A DNA stretch of 64,000 nt, taken from positions 62,001-126,000 of the forward strand of contig NZ_CP084098.1 of the NCBI RefSeq assembly GCF_036345015.1. Reading direction: 5' to 3'. Below the pieces are notes generated by a model. It was given only the letters and a program-made list of their open reading frames with translations, was not told the origin of the DNA and ran no database searches. This DNA comes from Cyanobacterium sp. Dongsha4 (GTDB lineage Bacteria; Cyanobacteriota; Cyanobacteriia; Cyanobacteriales; Cyanobacteriaceae). This document shows, piece by piece, positions 1-10,067 of this stretch (positions are counted from its first letter, which is position 1; each line of letters opens with the position of its first letter). Both the position numbers and the translations under genes were made by a program.

Positions 1-49
1 TAGTTTTAATTGATATTTTTTTAGTAGAACATTACTAGAAAAAATTAAA

Positions 50-463
50 ATGAGAATAAAAAGTTTCAAAGATAAAGAGTTTAAATTTGCTTATTTGAAA
101 CAAAAGATTATAGAATATGGTAGTGAATACTTCAGTAAAATCAAAAATAAACTGGGATTATATCGATTATCAGAAAATAAACATCGAAATATTAATATTA
201 CAACAACTAATAAAGAGCAACTAAATAAATTTTATTGGAGAGCAACAAATAATTATTGGGAAGCAATAAATTATGAGAATCCACTTATCTATAACGGTAA
301 AATATTGTGTTTTCGTACATCAGAATGGCAGTATGGGAAATATCACAAATTAGAAGGAATAACAAATAATGACTTAAAATTTATTAACGTAGAAGGCTCA
401 CATTTTGCCGTGTTTCAAGAGCCTTATATTAGATCATTTGTTCAAGAATTACTCAATAATTAA
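50..463 (+). pseudogene. C-terminal fragment of a thioesterase-like (NRPS/PKS type I TE) protein
   Basis: The 137-residue product resembles only the end of an alpha/beta-hydrolase thioesterase of the kind that closes NRPS or PKS lines. The phrase YNGKILCFRTSEW matches the strand-turn before the catalytic His, and VEGSHFAVFQEPYI carries the expected G-x-H and the closing EPxxxxF helix. The Ser nucleophile and Asp regions are absent. The frame stays open upstream of the ATG back to a TGA at 11-13, and the intervening codons still read like thioesterase helix sequence, so the gene may be broken by that stop. It ends 72 bases before the NRPS start on the same strand and may be the remains of the preceding gene of that cluster. 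The family is inferred from pattern only. A short intact hypothetical gene is the alternative. Confidence 0.5.
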
Positions 464-535
464 TCGTTTTGATAGATATAGTAAAAATCGTTTAAATTTT
501 TTGTCCTGTAATTGAGAAATAACCATAAAGTTTTC

Positions 536-3500
536 ATGAGAAAATTAAAAAATTTTAATCAAATTAAATGTTCATATTTGTTATCTCCCATGCAAGAAGG
601 TATATTATTTGAGTCTTTACTTAAACAAAATTTGGGGACATATATCGAACAAATAGTTATAAATTTGGAAGAAGAAATTAATATTTCTCTACTAGAAAAA
701 AGTTGGCAAAAAATTATTCTTAGACATTCTTTACTCAGAACAAGTTTTTCTTGGCAAGAAACAGAAAAACCAATTCAAATAGTTAATTCTGATGTGAAGT
801 TAAGTTTTCTTTTTTTTGACTATCAAGAGCTATCTGTTGCCGAATATAATGCTAAATTTAAGCAATATTTAACCGAAGATAAAGAAAAAGGATTTGAGTT
901 AAACCAAGCACCATTAGCGAGAATAGCATTATTTAAACAGAAAGAAAATAGCTATACCATGTTGTGGACGTTTCATCATATTTTATTGGATGGTCGTTCT
1001 TTTTTTATAATTTTAAAGGAATTATTTACTATTTATGAATCTCTGAGTAAAAGTCAAACATTAGACTTACCTAAAACTGTACCTTATGAAAATTATATTA
1101 ACTGGTTAAAACGACAGGATTTAGATCAAGCACAAAAATTTTGGCGATCGCATCTTCAAAATTTTACAACACCCACATCTTTACCGATTAATTATAATAA
1201 CAAAATCAAAAAAGAGCGTTATATTCAAGAATATAAATTATCAGAAAATCTGACTAAAAAATTATATAAATTCGCAGAAAATAATGGAATAACAGTTAAT
1301 ACTATTTGTCAAGGAATATGGGGAATATTACTAAGTCGATATAGTGGAGAAAAAGATATTTTATTTGGAGCGATTAGGGCTTGTCGTCATGGGATAGAAG
1401 GTGCAGAGTCAATGGTGGGATTACTTATTAATACTTTGCCTGTAAGAATTAAAGTTAATCCTGATGAATCTATTATTGCATTATTAAAACAAATTAGAAA
1501 GCAATGGTTAGACTTGAGAAAATATGAATATACACCCCTATCAAAAATTAAGCAATGGATTGATTTTCCGACAAATATAGATTTATTTAATAGTTTAGTT
1601 AATTTTGAAAATTATGATTTTAACGAAGTATTACGCAGTCAAGGAGAAAGTTGGAAAAAGAGAAAATTTCAATTATTACAACAAGCCAATTATCCTTTAT
1701 CTTTAGGGTTTTGTGGCGGGGAAAAATTACTCATAAAAATAGGATACGATCGCACTTTTTTTGAAGCAGATACTATCAGAAGAATTATTGGTCATATTAA
1801 GACTTTATGTCAAGAAATTGTTAATAATCCTCAACAAAAAATATATCAGTTAAACATCTTAACAGAAGCAGAAAAAAATCAGATATTAATTGATTGGAAT
1901 AATAAAAAAGTTGATTATCCAAAAAATAAATCTATTCATCAACTATTTGAAGCACAAGTACAGCAAACTCCCAATAATATTGCTGTTATTTTTAAAGAAG
2001 AAAAACTAACCTATCAACAGTTAAATGAAAAAGCCAATCAGTTAGCTTATTATTTACAAGAAATGGGGGTAAAAAGTCAAGACAAAGTTGCTATTTATTT
2101 AGAGCGATCGCACTGGATGATTATAGGGTTATTAGCAATAATAAAATTAGGTGCAATTTATATTCCTTTTGACACTTTATCTCCTCAACAACGTATCAAA
2201 AATATACTTAAAAAAAATCAAATTAACTTTATTTTAGGTCAAAAAGATTTATTAGAAAATTTTAGTTTAGAACAAATAAACGCAATTTATATTAATGAAA
2301 TATCAACAAAAATCAGTCAATATTCTTCATCTAATTTGTCGAATCAGGTTAATTCTGAAAAATTAGCCTATGTAATATTTACATCTGGCTCAACAGGAGA
2401 ACCAAAGGGAGTTGCGATCGCACATCGTTCAATTATCAATCTTTTAAAAGGTTTAGAGCAATCAGTGTATCAAAATGATAACAGTTATCGAAGGGTGAGT
2501 ATGAATGGCTCACTGGCTTTTGATACTTCTGTTAAGCAGGTTATTCAACTTTTGCATGGTCACACCTTAGATATTATTCCCGAAGAAATTCGTTTACAAC
2601 CACGAGAATTTATTTCTTATTTACAACAACATCGAATAGATGTCTTAGACTCGACACCATCTCAATTAAAGTTACTGGTTAATGAGGGATTATTAGACAA
2701 CATCAACGCACCAAAATATATTCTAGTAGGGGGAGAAGCCATCGACGAATCCTTATGGTTGTCTCTCACCAAAGCGAAATATTCACAGGTGTATAATCTT
2801 TATGGGCCTACAGAATGCACGGTTGATACAACAATAGCTAAAGTGAATGCTAGTCATATTAAATCAAATATCGGTAGTGGAATTTCCAATATAAAAACTT
2901 ATATTTTAGATAGTCATTTACAACTGTTACCTATAGGCATAATAGGAGAATTACATATAGGAGGAGACGGATTAGCCAAAGGTTATTTTAACAATCCCCA
3001 ATTAACCGCCGAAAAATTTATTAATAATCCCTTTGGGGAAGGAAAATTATACAAAACAGGGGATTTATGTCGTTATTTACCTGATGGAAACATAGAATTA
3101 ATTGGCAGAATTGACAATCAAGTCAAAATCAGAGGATTTAGGGTTGAATTAGGAGAAATAGAAGGAAATCTTAATCAACATCCTCACATCAAAGATTCTC
3201 TTGTTATCGCCTTAGAAAATAGTCAACAAAATAAATATTTAACGGCTTATATTATCCCTGACAACCAAAACAAGATAAAGCAACAGGAATTAACCCAATT
3301 CCTTGCAGACAAGCTACCTCAATACATGATTCCCCTTGCCTTTGTGTTTATGAATGCTTTTCCTTTAACTATTAATGGCAAAATTGATGTTAAAGCATTA
3401 CCATTACCTGACATTGAAGCTAATAGAGAAGATAAATTTATCCCTCCTCGCACTCCCATAGAAGAAACTTTAGTTAAAATTTGGCAAGAATTGTTAGAAA

Positions 3501-6500
3501 TAGAATCTATTTCCATTACAGATAGCTTTTTTGCCCTTGGGGGGCATTCTCTTTTAGCGGTGAAAATGGTTTATGAAATCAAAAAAGAGTTAACTATCGA
3601 TTTGTCTCTGGCTTATCTATGGGAAAATTCTACCATTGAAAAATTAGCCCTGAAAATTACTCAGCAAAAAATTCTTGCCTTAACTCCCGACACTTTATTT
3701 GAGATAATCTCCCATAACAAGTTAGACATTGTTAGTCATTTATCTCTTCACCAAAGGCTTATTTTAGAAAAACAACTCAATAATCTTAACGATGAAACCC
3801 TAATTGATGTTAATAAAACAACTCTACCTCAGATTCAACCCCGTTTAGAAGACAAATATCAACCTTTTCCTTTAACTGACATTCAAGAGGCTTATTGGGT
3901 TGGGAGAAGCTATAATTTTGAGTTAGGTAATGTCGGGGCGCATGGTTATTATGAAGTAGATACTCTTGACTTTGATTTAGCTAAGTTTGAAACGGCATGG
4001 CAAAAATTGTGCGATCGCCATGAGATGCTTCGTGCTAGGATACTAGATAATGGTAGTCAGCAAATCTTAAAAACAATCCCCCCTTACAAAATAGAGATTG
4101 TTGACTTAAGTGACAAAGAAGAAACAGAAAGAGAATCAAAATTAATTCAGATTCGCCACCATTTAGAAGCAGAAGTATTAAATTGCACTCAACCACCTTT
4201 ATTTAAAATTAAAGCAACAAATTTAGGGCAGGGAAAAATCAGACTTCATATTAGTTATGATGTTCTTATTTTAGATGGTTGGAGTATGAGAATTTTATTC
4301 CAAGAATTATTCCAACTCTATCATCATCCAGAAACGGAATTATCGTCACTGCAATTATCTTTTAGAGATTATGTCTTAGCCTTGAAACAGATAAAAAATT
4401 CCTCTCAATATCAACAGGCAAAAGACTATTGGTTAAAGCGTATCGAAACCCTACCACCACGCCCAGAGTTACCTCTGTGCAAACAAGCTAAAACTATCAT
4501 TAAACCCAATTTTAAATTAGTAGAGAATAAATTAGATCAACCTAGTTGGTTAAAACTAAAACAAAAAGGTGCAAAAGAAAATATTACCCCATCAATTATT
4601 CTCTTAACCGCCTTTGCTGAAGTGTTAAGATTATGGAATAAAAACCCTCAGTTTACTATTAATTTAACCTATTTCGATCGCATCCCCCTTCATTCTCAGA
4701 TAGATGAAATCGTAGGAGATTTTACCTCCATTGTGTTATTAGCAGTAGAAAACAATTTATCTGATAACTTTTTAAGTAAAGCAAAACAACTTCAGAAACA
4801 ATTATGGTTAGACTTAGATCATAATCTATTTACAGGGGTAGAAGTATTAAGGGAGTTGGCAAAAAAACAACATAGCAACCCCCAAGCCTTAATGCCTATA
4901 GTTTTTACCAGTTTCTTACCCCATGGCCATCAAAAAAATTTAACCACACCTTTAATGTGGATGGGAGATATACAATATCGTAGCTCACAAACACCGCAAG
5001 TCTGGTTAGACTATGTAGCAGTGGAAACAGAAGGTGAATTAAATCTCAGTTGGAATTTTGTCGAAGACTTATTCCCAGAGGGAATGTTAGAGGGAATGTT
5101 TACTGCTTATTTTAATCTCTTACAAAGATTAATCCATGATGATAATATCTGGCATGAAAATAGCTTAAATCTTAAACTCAAAATATTACCTACAAGTCAG
5201 TTAATTGTAGATTTAGCCTCATTAAAAAATCCTCCCGTTGTTACTACCCATGAAACTCTATTGCATCAATTATTTACTAAGCAAGTTGCCTATTGTGGAA
5301 AAGAAATTGCCGTCATCGCATCGGATAAAACTCTGACTTATAAACAATTATCTCAATTAGTCAATAAAGTTGCTTATGGTTTAGGGAAATTAAAAGTACA
5401 ACCAAATCAATTAGTAGCAGTAATTATGGAAAAAGGTTGGGAGCAAATAGTGGCAGTATTAGCTATATTAACAGCAGGAGGTGCTTATGTTCCCATTGAC
5501 AGCAAACTTCCCCCAGAGAGAATCAGGTATATTTTAGATGAAGCGGAAGTAAAGGTTATTTTGACACAATCTACCGTCAATTCAAGTATTTGTTTAAGCG
5601 GTGAAGCCCCTAGAAATATTCTTTGTATCGATGAAGTAAAATCGTGGGATTATCCCGATACTCCATTTACTCCAGAGATAATACCCCAAGTAACAGACTT
5701 AGCCTATATTATTTATACTTCTGGTTCAACAGGACAACCGAAAGGAGTCATGATTGATCATCGGGGAGCTGTTAATACTATCCTAGATGTTAATGAAAGA
5801 TTTAATGTCAAAAAAGGTGACTCTATCCTTGCTTTATCTTCATTGAGTTTTGATTTATCGGTATATGATATTTTTGGTACTTTAGCAGGGGGTGGGATAA
5901 TTGTCTTGCCAGACTCTACTCAAGCTAAAAATCCTTCTCATTGGGCAAGTTTAATTCAACAACATAGAATAACGATATGGAATTCTGTGCCTACTTTAAT
6001 GACTTTAATGCAGGAATATTTAGAAGATAGTGCTTTTTCTCCTTCAATATCCTCTTTAAGATTAGTGTTACTCAGTGGTGATTGGATACCTGTTACTCTC
6101 CCGCAAAGGATTAAATCTTTAGCACCTAATGCACAAATAATTAGTTTAGGAGGTGCAACAGAGGCTTCTATTTGGTCAATTGTTTATCCTATTGATAATA
6201 TTAAGCAGTCTTGGGGAAGTATTCCTTATGGTAAGGGGATGCAAAATCAAAATGTATATGTTTTGGATGAAGACTTAATTCCTTGCCCTATATGGGTTGA
6301 AGGAGATTTATATATTAGTGGTATGGGATTGAGTTTAGGTTACTGGAAAAATCCGCTCAAAACAGAAAATTCTTTTATTACTCATCCTCAAACTGGAGTA
6401 AGATTATATCGCACTGGGGATTTAGGTAGATATTTGCCTGATGGTAACATTGAATTTATCGGCAGAAAAGATTTTCAAGTCAAAATACAAGGTAATCGAG

Positions 6501-7864
6501 TTGAGTTAGGAGAAATTGAAGCAGTTTTAAGACAGATTGCAGAAGTAAAAGAGGTAGTAATAAATTCCATCGGAGAATCACAGCAAGAAAAACGTCTTAT
6601 TGCCTATCTAACGACTTCTAAAACCATAAATACCGATGATATACGAAAGTTTTTAGCTCAAAGACTGCCTGATTACATGATACCTGCCCATTTTATTATT
6701 TTAGAGCAGTTACCTTTGAATAGTAACGGTAAAATCGATCGCAATTCTCTTCCTATCCCTTCTGTAGAAACAACGGTAACATCTTCACCTCTTTTTGCTT
6801 CTGTGTCTCCTCAAGTAGAGAAAATTACTTTAATAGTAGCGGAAATTCTTAATTTAGATACCGTTAAACCTGATGATAATTGGTTGAGTTTAGGTGCAAC
6901 TTCCATTGATATGATTCGTATTGCTAATCGTTTAGATAATGAGTTTGCTTTTCGCCCAACTATAGATCAATTGTATCAAGAAGGAAATGCGATCGCCATC
7001 AGTAAGTTATTACCCATTGAATCCTCTTTAGATGTTAGCTTTAACCCTGCTTTGAAAGGAATAATCCCTCGTAAGAAACCTAAGAAAAAAGATTATGATT
7101 TGATTATTGATCCTCAAGAGCGTAAACTATTCACAGAGCGTCAACATGGTTTAAGAAATGATATAAATAAACCTGTTATTTGTCTGTCTAAATCAACTCT
7201 TGAGTTAAGGAATTATCAACAAAGGGCAAGTATTCGGGAATTTAGTCAAGAAATTATTTCTCTAACAGAATTGAGTCAGTTTTTAACACACTTATCTCAA
7301 ATCAAACTCAATAATAATCCTAAATATCTCTATCCTTCGGCTGGTAGTTTATATCCGGTGCAAACTTATTTATTTATTAAACCAGAGAGAGTAGAGGGTA
7401 TTAATGCAGGTATTTACTACTATCACCCAGTTAATCATAATTTAACCCAATTATCTCCCATTGAATATTTAGATGATACTACTTATGAAAAACTGGTAAA
7501 TCGCCCTATTTATCAATCTTCTGCCTTTGCCATATTTTTTATTGCTAAAATGGATGCGATCGCACCTCTTTATGGAGAATATGCTCGTGATTTTGCTTTA
7601 ATAGAAACTGGTGCAATGGTTCAATTGCTTATGAATAAAGCCTTTGAGTGTAATTTAGGAATATGTGCGATCGGTAGTGTGGATTTTGCCAAGATAGAGG
7701 AATTTTTTGATCTCAGTGAGGAACATTTATTATTACACTCTTTACTAGGTGGGAAAATATCCCCTACAATTCGAGAGAGTCAGAATAATAATTTATCTGA
7801 TATTTATTGGTTGAATAATAAGCAACAAGAAGAAGACAAAGAAAGAGAACAATTTGAATTTTAA
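536..7864 (+). CDS. Two-module thiazole-forming NRPS, C-A-PCP-Cy-A-PCP-Ox
   Basis: A large cytosolic nonribosomal peptide synthetase of about 2442 residues, counted from the ATG at 536; a TTG at 512 is also possible. Domains in order: condensation (HHILLDG near residue 147); adenylation A1 (TSGSTGEPKG near 616, GRIDNQVKIRG); carrier PCP1 (LGGHSL, Ser near 1004); heterocyclization Cy (D-x4-D-x2-S in DVLILDGWS near 1242); adenylation A2 (TSGSTGQPKG near 1727); PCP2 (LGATSID near 2118); and a C-terminal nitroreductase-like oxidase (SAGSLYP, about 2180-2435). The pocket residues I read for A2 are D-L-Y-N-L-S-L-I-W-K, the textbook Cys code. Those for A1 are D-T-K-D-L-G-L-V-D-K, close to the Glu code. 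Cys activation, Cy and Ox together mean cyclization and oxidation to a thiazole. There is no thioesterase at the end. Substrate calls are inference. Confidence 0.93.
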   Translation: MRKLKNFNQIKCSYLLSPMQEGILFESLLKQNLGTYIEQIVINLEEEINISLLEKSWQKIILRHSLLRTSFSWQETEKPIQIVNSDVKLSFLFFDYQELSVAEYNAKFKQYLTEDKEKGFELNQAPLARIALFKQKENSYTMLWTFHHILLDGRSFFIILKELFTIYESLSKSQTLDLPKTVPYENYINWLKRQDLDQAQKFWRSHLQNFTTPTSLPINYNNKIKKERYIQEYKLSENLTKKLYKFAENNGITVNTICQGIWGILLSRYSGEKDILFGAIRACRHGIEGAESMVGLLINTLPVRIKVNPDESIIALLKQIRKQWLDLRKYEYTPLSKIKQWIDFPTNIDLFNSLVNFENYDFNEVLRSQGESWKKRKFQLLQQANYPLSLGFCGGEKLLIKIGYDRTFFEADTIRRIIGHIKTLCQEIVNNPQQKIYQLNILTEAEKNQILIDWNNKKVDYPKNKSIHQLFEAQVQQTPNNIAVIFKEEKLTYQQLNEKANQLAYYLQEMGVKSQDKVAIYLERSHWMIIGLLAIIKLGAIYIPFDTLSPQQRIKNILKKNQINFILGQKDLLENFSLEQINAIYINEISTKISQYSSSNLSNQVNSEKLAYVIFTSGSTGEPKGVAIAHRSIINLLKGLEQSVYQNDNSYRRVSMNGSLAFDTSVKQVIQLLHGHTLDIIPEEIRLQPREFISYLQQHRIDVLDSTPSQLKLLVNEGLLDNINAPKYILVGGEAIDESLWLSLTKAKYSQVYNLYGPTECTVDTTIAKVNASHIKSNIGSGISNIKTYILDSHLQLLPIGIIGELHIGGDGLAKGYFNNPQLTAEKFINNPFGEGKLYKTGDLCRYLPDGNIELIGRIDNQVKIRGFRVELGEIEGNLNQHPHIKDSLVIALENSQQNKYLTAYIIPDNQNKIKQQELTQFLADKLPQYMIPLAFVFMNAFPLTINGKIDVKALPLPDIEANREDKFIPPRTPIEETLVKIWQELLEIESISITDSFFALGGHSLLAVKMVYEIKKELTIDLSLAYLWENSTIEKLALKITQQKILALTPDTLFEIISHNKLDIVSHLSLHQRLILEKQLNNLNDETLIDVNKTTLPQIQPRLEDKYQPFPLTDIQEAYWVGRSYNFELGNVGAHGYYEVDTLDFDLAKFETAWQKLCDRHEMLRARILDNGSQQILKTIPPYKIEIVDLSDKEETERESKLIQIRHHLEAEVLNCTQPPLFKIKATNLGQGKIRLHISYDVLILDGWSMRILFQELFQLYHHPETELSSLQLSFRDYVLALKQIKNSSQYQQAKDYWLKRIETLPPRPELPLCKQAKTIIKPNFKLVENKLDQPSWLKLKQKGAKENITPSIILLTAFAEVLRLWNKNPQFTINLTYFDRIPLHSQIDEIVGDFTSIVLLAVENNLSDNFLSKAKQLQKQLWLDLDHNLFTGVEVLRELAKKQHSNPQALMPIVFTSFLPHGHQKNLTTPLMWMGDIQYRSSQTPQVWLDYVAVETEGELNLSWNFVEDLFPEGMLEGMFTAYFNLLQRLIHDDNIWHENSLNLKLKILPTSQLIVDLASLKNPPVVTTHETLLHQLFTKQVAYCGKEIAVIASDKTLTYKQLSQLVNKVAYGLGKLKVQPNQLVAVIMEKGWEQIVAVLAILTAGGAYVPIDSKLPPERIRYILDEAEVKVILTQSTVNSSICLSGEAPRNILCIDEVKSWDYPDTPFTPEIIPQVTDLAYIIYTSGSTGQPKGVMIDHRGAVNTILDVNERFNVKKGDSILALSSLSFDLSVYDIFGTLAGGGIIVLPDSTQAKNPSHWASLIQQHRITIWNSVPTLMTLMQEYLEDSAFSPSISSLRLVLLSGDWIPVTLPQRIKSLAPNAQIISLGGATEASIWSIVYPIDNIKQSWGSIPYGKGMQNQNVYVLDEDLIPCPIWVEGDLYISGMGLSLGYWKNPLKTENSFITHPQTGVRLYRTGDLGRYLPDGNIEFIGRKDFQVKIQGNRVELGEIEAVLRQIAEVKEVVINSIGESQQEKRLIAYLTTSKTINTDDIRKFLAQRLPDYMIPAHFIILEQLPLNSNGKIDRNSLPIPSVETTVTSSPLFASVSPQVEKITLIVAEILNLDTVKPDDNWLSLGATSIDMIRIANRLDNEFAFRPTIDQLYQEGNAIAISKLLPIESSLDVSFNPALKGIIPRKKPKKKDYDLIIDPQERKLFTERQHGLRNDINKPVICLSKSTLELRNYQQRASIREFSQEIISLTELSQFLTHLSQIKLNNNPKYLYPSAGSLYPVQTYLFIKPERVEGINAGIYYYHPVNHNLTQLSPIEYLDDTTYEKLVNRPIYQSSAFAIFFIAKMDAIAPLYGEYARDFALIETGAMVQLLMNKAFECNLGICAIGSVDFAKIEEFFDLSEEHLLLHSLLGGKISPTIRESQNNNLSDIYWLNNKQQEEDKEREQFEF

Positions 7865-8001
7865 TTTTATAACTTTATAATATGGAAATTGGGGTTCAAG
7901 TGTAATTTTCCTTTTTTTATTTTGTTGTTGAGGGTATTGTGAAGCACTTTCTCTAGGCAAATCGATTAGGAGAAGTAGCAGAGTTTATCAAGTTACTCAA
8001 A
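7838..8001. repeat. Inverted repeat copy A (partner at 16083-16236)
   Basis: This stretch holds the last ~27 bases of the NRPS gene, a short spacer, and a reverse-complement copy of the last ~50 codon-side bases and downstream flank of the hypothetical gene at 15652-16131. Compared by eye with the reverse complement of 16083-16236 it is nearly identical, with a ~10-base gap just after the NRPS stop and a handful of substitutions. The two copies face each other across about 8 kb. Confidence 0.9.
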
Positions 8002-8042
8002 ATAGTCTTGGTGCATAGCTAGATAAAAAAGTAAATTGGGGC

Positions 8043-8135
8043 GATCGCACTCTTGAAATGATTATTGATATATTAAGTGCATTAAAAAGTATATTAGGTA
8101 CATTAAAAGCAGGAGGCCGGGCTATTTCATTCTAA
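8043..8135 (+). pseudogene. Possible remnant of an NRPS adenylation domain (A2 core motif)
   Basis: A 30-codon open stretch reads DRTLEMIIDIL followed by ILGTLKAGG and a stop. This resembles the helix and A2 core of adenylation domains (ERSLEMIVxLLxILKAGGAYVP). Upstream in the same frame a TAG interrupts similar-looking codons. It lies directly behind inverted repeat copy A. It is probably a decayed scrap of NRPS DNA, but the match is short and could be chance. Confidence 0.3.
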
Positions 8136-8282
8136 AAACGTCATTACCGATAAAGGTTATCGAGGGTGGATAAAGGAGAGTTTGCCCTTTGCCTTAGCTT
8201 AATTACGAAATAAAATTTATCATCTTGGTTTCATATTTCCCCGTTAAAATCAGATTACGGGTAAAAGTAGGAGCTAAAGAAA

Positions 8283-9068
8283 ATGTTATACCCCCATCGT
8301 TTAATTTCTTTTGTTTGTTTAAGTATATTTTCCTCAACGCCTTTAATTTTTAATCCGAAGGTTGAGGCACAAAATGTCCCTGTCTCAGGAGATAATTCCA
8401 TAATGGAAATTGCCCAAGCAACTCAGGCAGATATGTTGTATAACCAAATGAATCAATATATGGGAGCGGCGTTTCAGGGTATTCCAGTATTTGCTAATGG
8501 TTTAGGACAAATGGAGACGATGCAAAATGAACAACAATTATATACTTTATTGCAACAATTAATTCCTATTGCCACTAATGTTGCTGGTAATTTTAACCAA
8601 GCCTATCAAATTGGACAACAGTTAACTCCCATGATTCCTGCTAATTCTCCTTATGCAACCATTGTACAACAATGGACTGTGTTAAATGGACAAGGGGCAA
8701 ATACCTTCGCTAGTTGGATTGATACTTTAATGCCCATGCAACAGGCATTACAAACTCAAAATGTATCTCAAATGGAAAGTGCGATCGCACAAATGCAAAA
8801 TGCAGTTAATCAAACTATTGCTTTTGGTAATGGATTACAAGCAGTTACTCAACAAACTAATAACATTCTTGCTAGTTATCAAAATGCCCAAACCACAGCA
8901 AACTCAGGAAGCTATGGCAATGATATGACAATGGCAGAATATGAAATGATGTCGAGAATGTCGAGTATGATGCACGAAACTAACATGAGCATTCTTGAGG
9001 GTATGGGTTCTGATGGAGAATGGCGTTATAATTATGCTACAGGAGAAGATGAATATATTTACTACTAA
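8283..9068 (+). CDS. Secreted Met/Gln/Asn-rich protein of unknown function
   Basis: The 261-residue product starts with a basic-hydrophobic signal-like segment (about residues 1-29, ending near KVEA), so export to the periplasm or outside is likely. The rest is helical in character, unusually rich in Met, Gln and Asn, with no motif I recognise. The C-terminal third has clusters such as MMSRMSSMMHE and ends in an aromatic-acidic tail (EDEYIYY). The ATG is preceded by a good ribosome binding site (AGGAG about 8 bases upstream). It stands alone between the NRPS tail debris and mobA on the opposite strand. Met/His clusters could bind copper, but that is speculation. Confidence 0.75.
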   Translation: MLYPHRLISFVCLSIFSSTPLIFNPKVEAQNVPVSGDNSIMEIAQATQADMLYNQMNQYMGAAFQGIPVFANGLGQMETMQNEQQLYTLLQQLIPIATNVAGNFNQAYQIGQQLTPMIPANSPYATIVQQWTVLNGQGANTFASWIDTLMPMQQALQTQNVSQMESAIAQMQNAVNQTIAFGNGLQAVTQQTNNILASYQNAQTTANSGSYGNDMTMAEYEMMSRMSSMMHETNMSILEGMGSDGEWRYNYATGEDEYIYY

Positions 9069-9158
9069 GTAGGAGTTGACGAAAAAGTATTTATTATTTA
9101 CCATTGCCCATTGCCTCTCTCCCCTTAAAAGGTTAGAAACAGAGGGGTTTCCCCTTTT

Positions 9159-9181
9159 GCCTACCTTATATCGAACTCAGG
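9159..9181. repeat. Short copy of the GCCTACCTTA...GAACTCAGG intergenic repeat
   Basis: This 23-base copy shares GCCTACCTTA and TCGAACTCAGG with longer copies at 18038-18073 and 29224-29258, but lacks their central AACCGACAAATT part. It sits at the 3' end of mobA. Confidence 0.6.
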
Positions 9182-9749
9182 TTATTGATTGATAATCTTG
9201 AGCAGTATTACAATTGAATAAAACTTGTTTGTTTTCAACTTGAATAGGTCTAACTTTTTCTTGATTTAACCATCTTTGAAAAGAGCGATTATTTGTTTGT
9301 AAATAAATATTCAGTGATGAATAACAGCTACTACGATAAAAGCCACATAGGCAATCCCATCCTTTTTCATTTTGTGGAAGAAAAGCCATAACCTCTGAGG
9401 GAATTTTAGATAATTGACTCACCCATAATTCTACTTCTTTTAAAGTCAGGCAGGGTAAATCACAAGCAAGGAGAAAAACCCATTCCGATTTAACATACTT
9501 TAGTCCTTGAGCAAATGCCATTAAAGCCCCTTGAAAGGGTTGAGAATCAGAAATAAGAATAACATCAGAAGGTAATATTTCTTTATATTTTTCTATGTTA
9601 TAGGTAATGATATAAACTCGGTTTGATATTTCTTTTGCTATAGAATAAGTATCCAATAAAAGGGGTTTATTATTAATTTTTAAAAGAGCTTTATCTTGCC
9701 CCATTCTGGAGCTTTTACCACCAGCTAATATTAAAGTTTCAATATCCAT
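9177..9749 (-). CDS. mobA: Molybdenum cofactor guanylyltransferase (MobA)
   Basis: MobA transfers GMP from GTP to molybdopterin, giving the guanine dinucleotide form of the cofactor used by several molybdoenzymes. The 190-residue protein has the family's N-terminal nucleotide-binding signature, LILAGGKSSRMGQDKALL at residues 6-23, and a later LLACDLPCL stretch holding the metal-binding Asp. The length fits the family. It is monocistronic and its 3' end runs into an intergenic repeat, so the last residues may vary between strains. Other small sugar-nucleotidyl transferases share the fold, but the SSRMGxDKAL loop favours MobA. Confidence 0.88.
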   Translation of the reverse strand: MDIETLILAGGKSSRMGQDKALLKINNKPLLLDTYSIAKEISNRVYIITYNIEKYKEILPSDVILISDSQPFQGALMAFAQGLKYVKSEWVFLLACDLPCLTLKEVELWVSQLSKIPSEVMAFLPQNEKGWDCLCGFYRSSCYSSLNIYLQTNNRSFQRWLNQEKVRPIQVENKQVLFNCNTAQDYQSIT

Positions 9750-10067
9750 ATATACTTACATTCAGAGTTAGGAGTTAAAGTTAATAAATTTTGATAAAAA
9801 CAGTTAATCAATTGATTTTTTCGTTTTTAATATGCTATTTTCTCGGTTCTTGAAAATAATTCAGAGGCTTACCTATTATCCATTGCCCTTTGCCCATTCC
9901 CTATTCCCTGATACCAATAAATTTCGCACCTCACCATAACGAAAATTGCGATATAAAACTGAGGTTTAATCAAATAAACATTTTTAACAATTTATAAAGG
10001 TTAATTATAGAAGTGTAATTTAAAGGTTAAAATTATCTATAGACAGAAAAAGGGAAGGTGAAGATCT
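9750..10067. other. Intergenic region, divergent promoters of mobA and the DUF2555-coaBC pair
   Basis: This 318-base gap has no gene. It contains a run of the genome's CCATTGCCCTTTGCC phrases near 9880-9910. The A/T-rich stretch from 9960 should hold the promoter of the DUF2555 gene, and a GGGAAGG ribosome binding site precedes its ATG. Confidence 0.6.
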
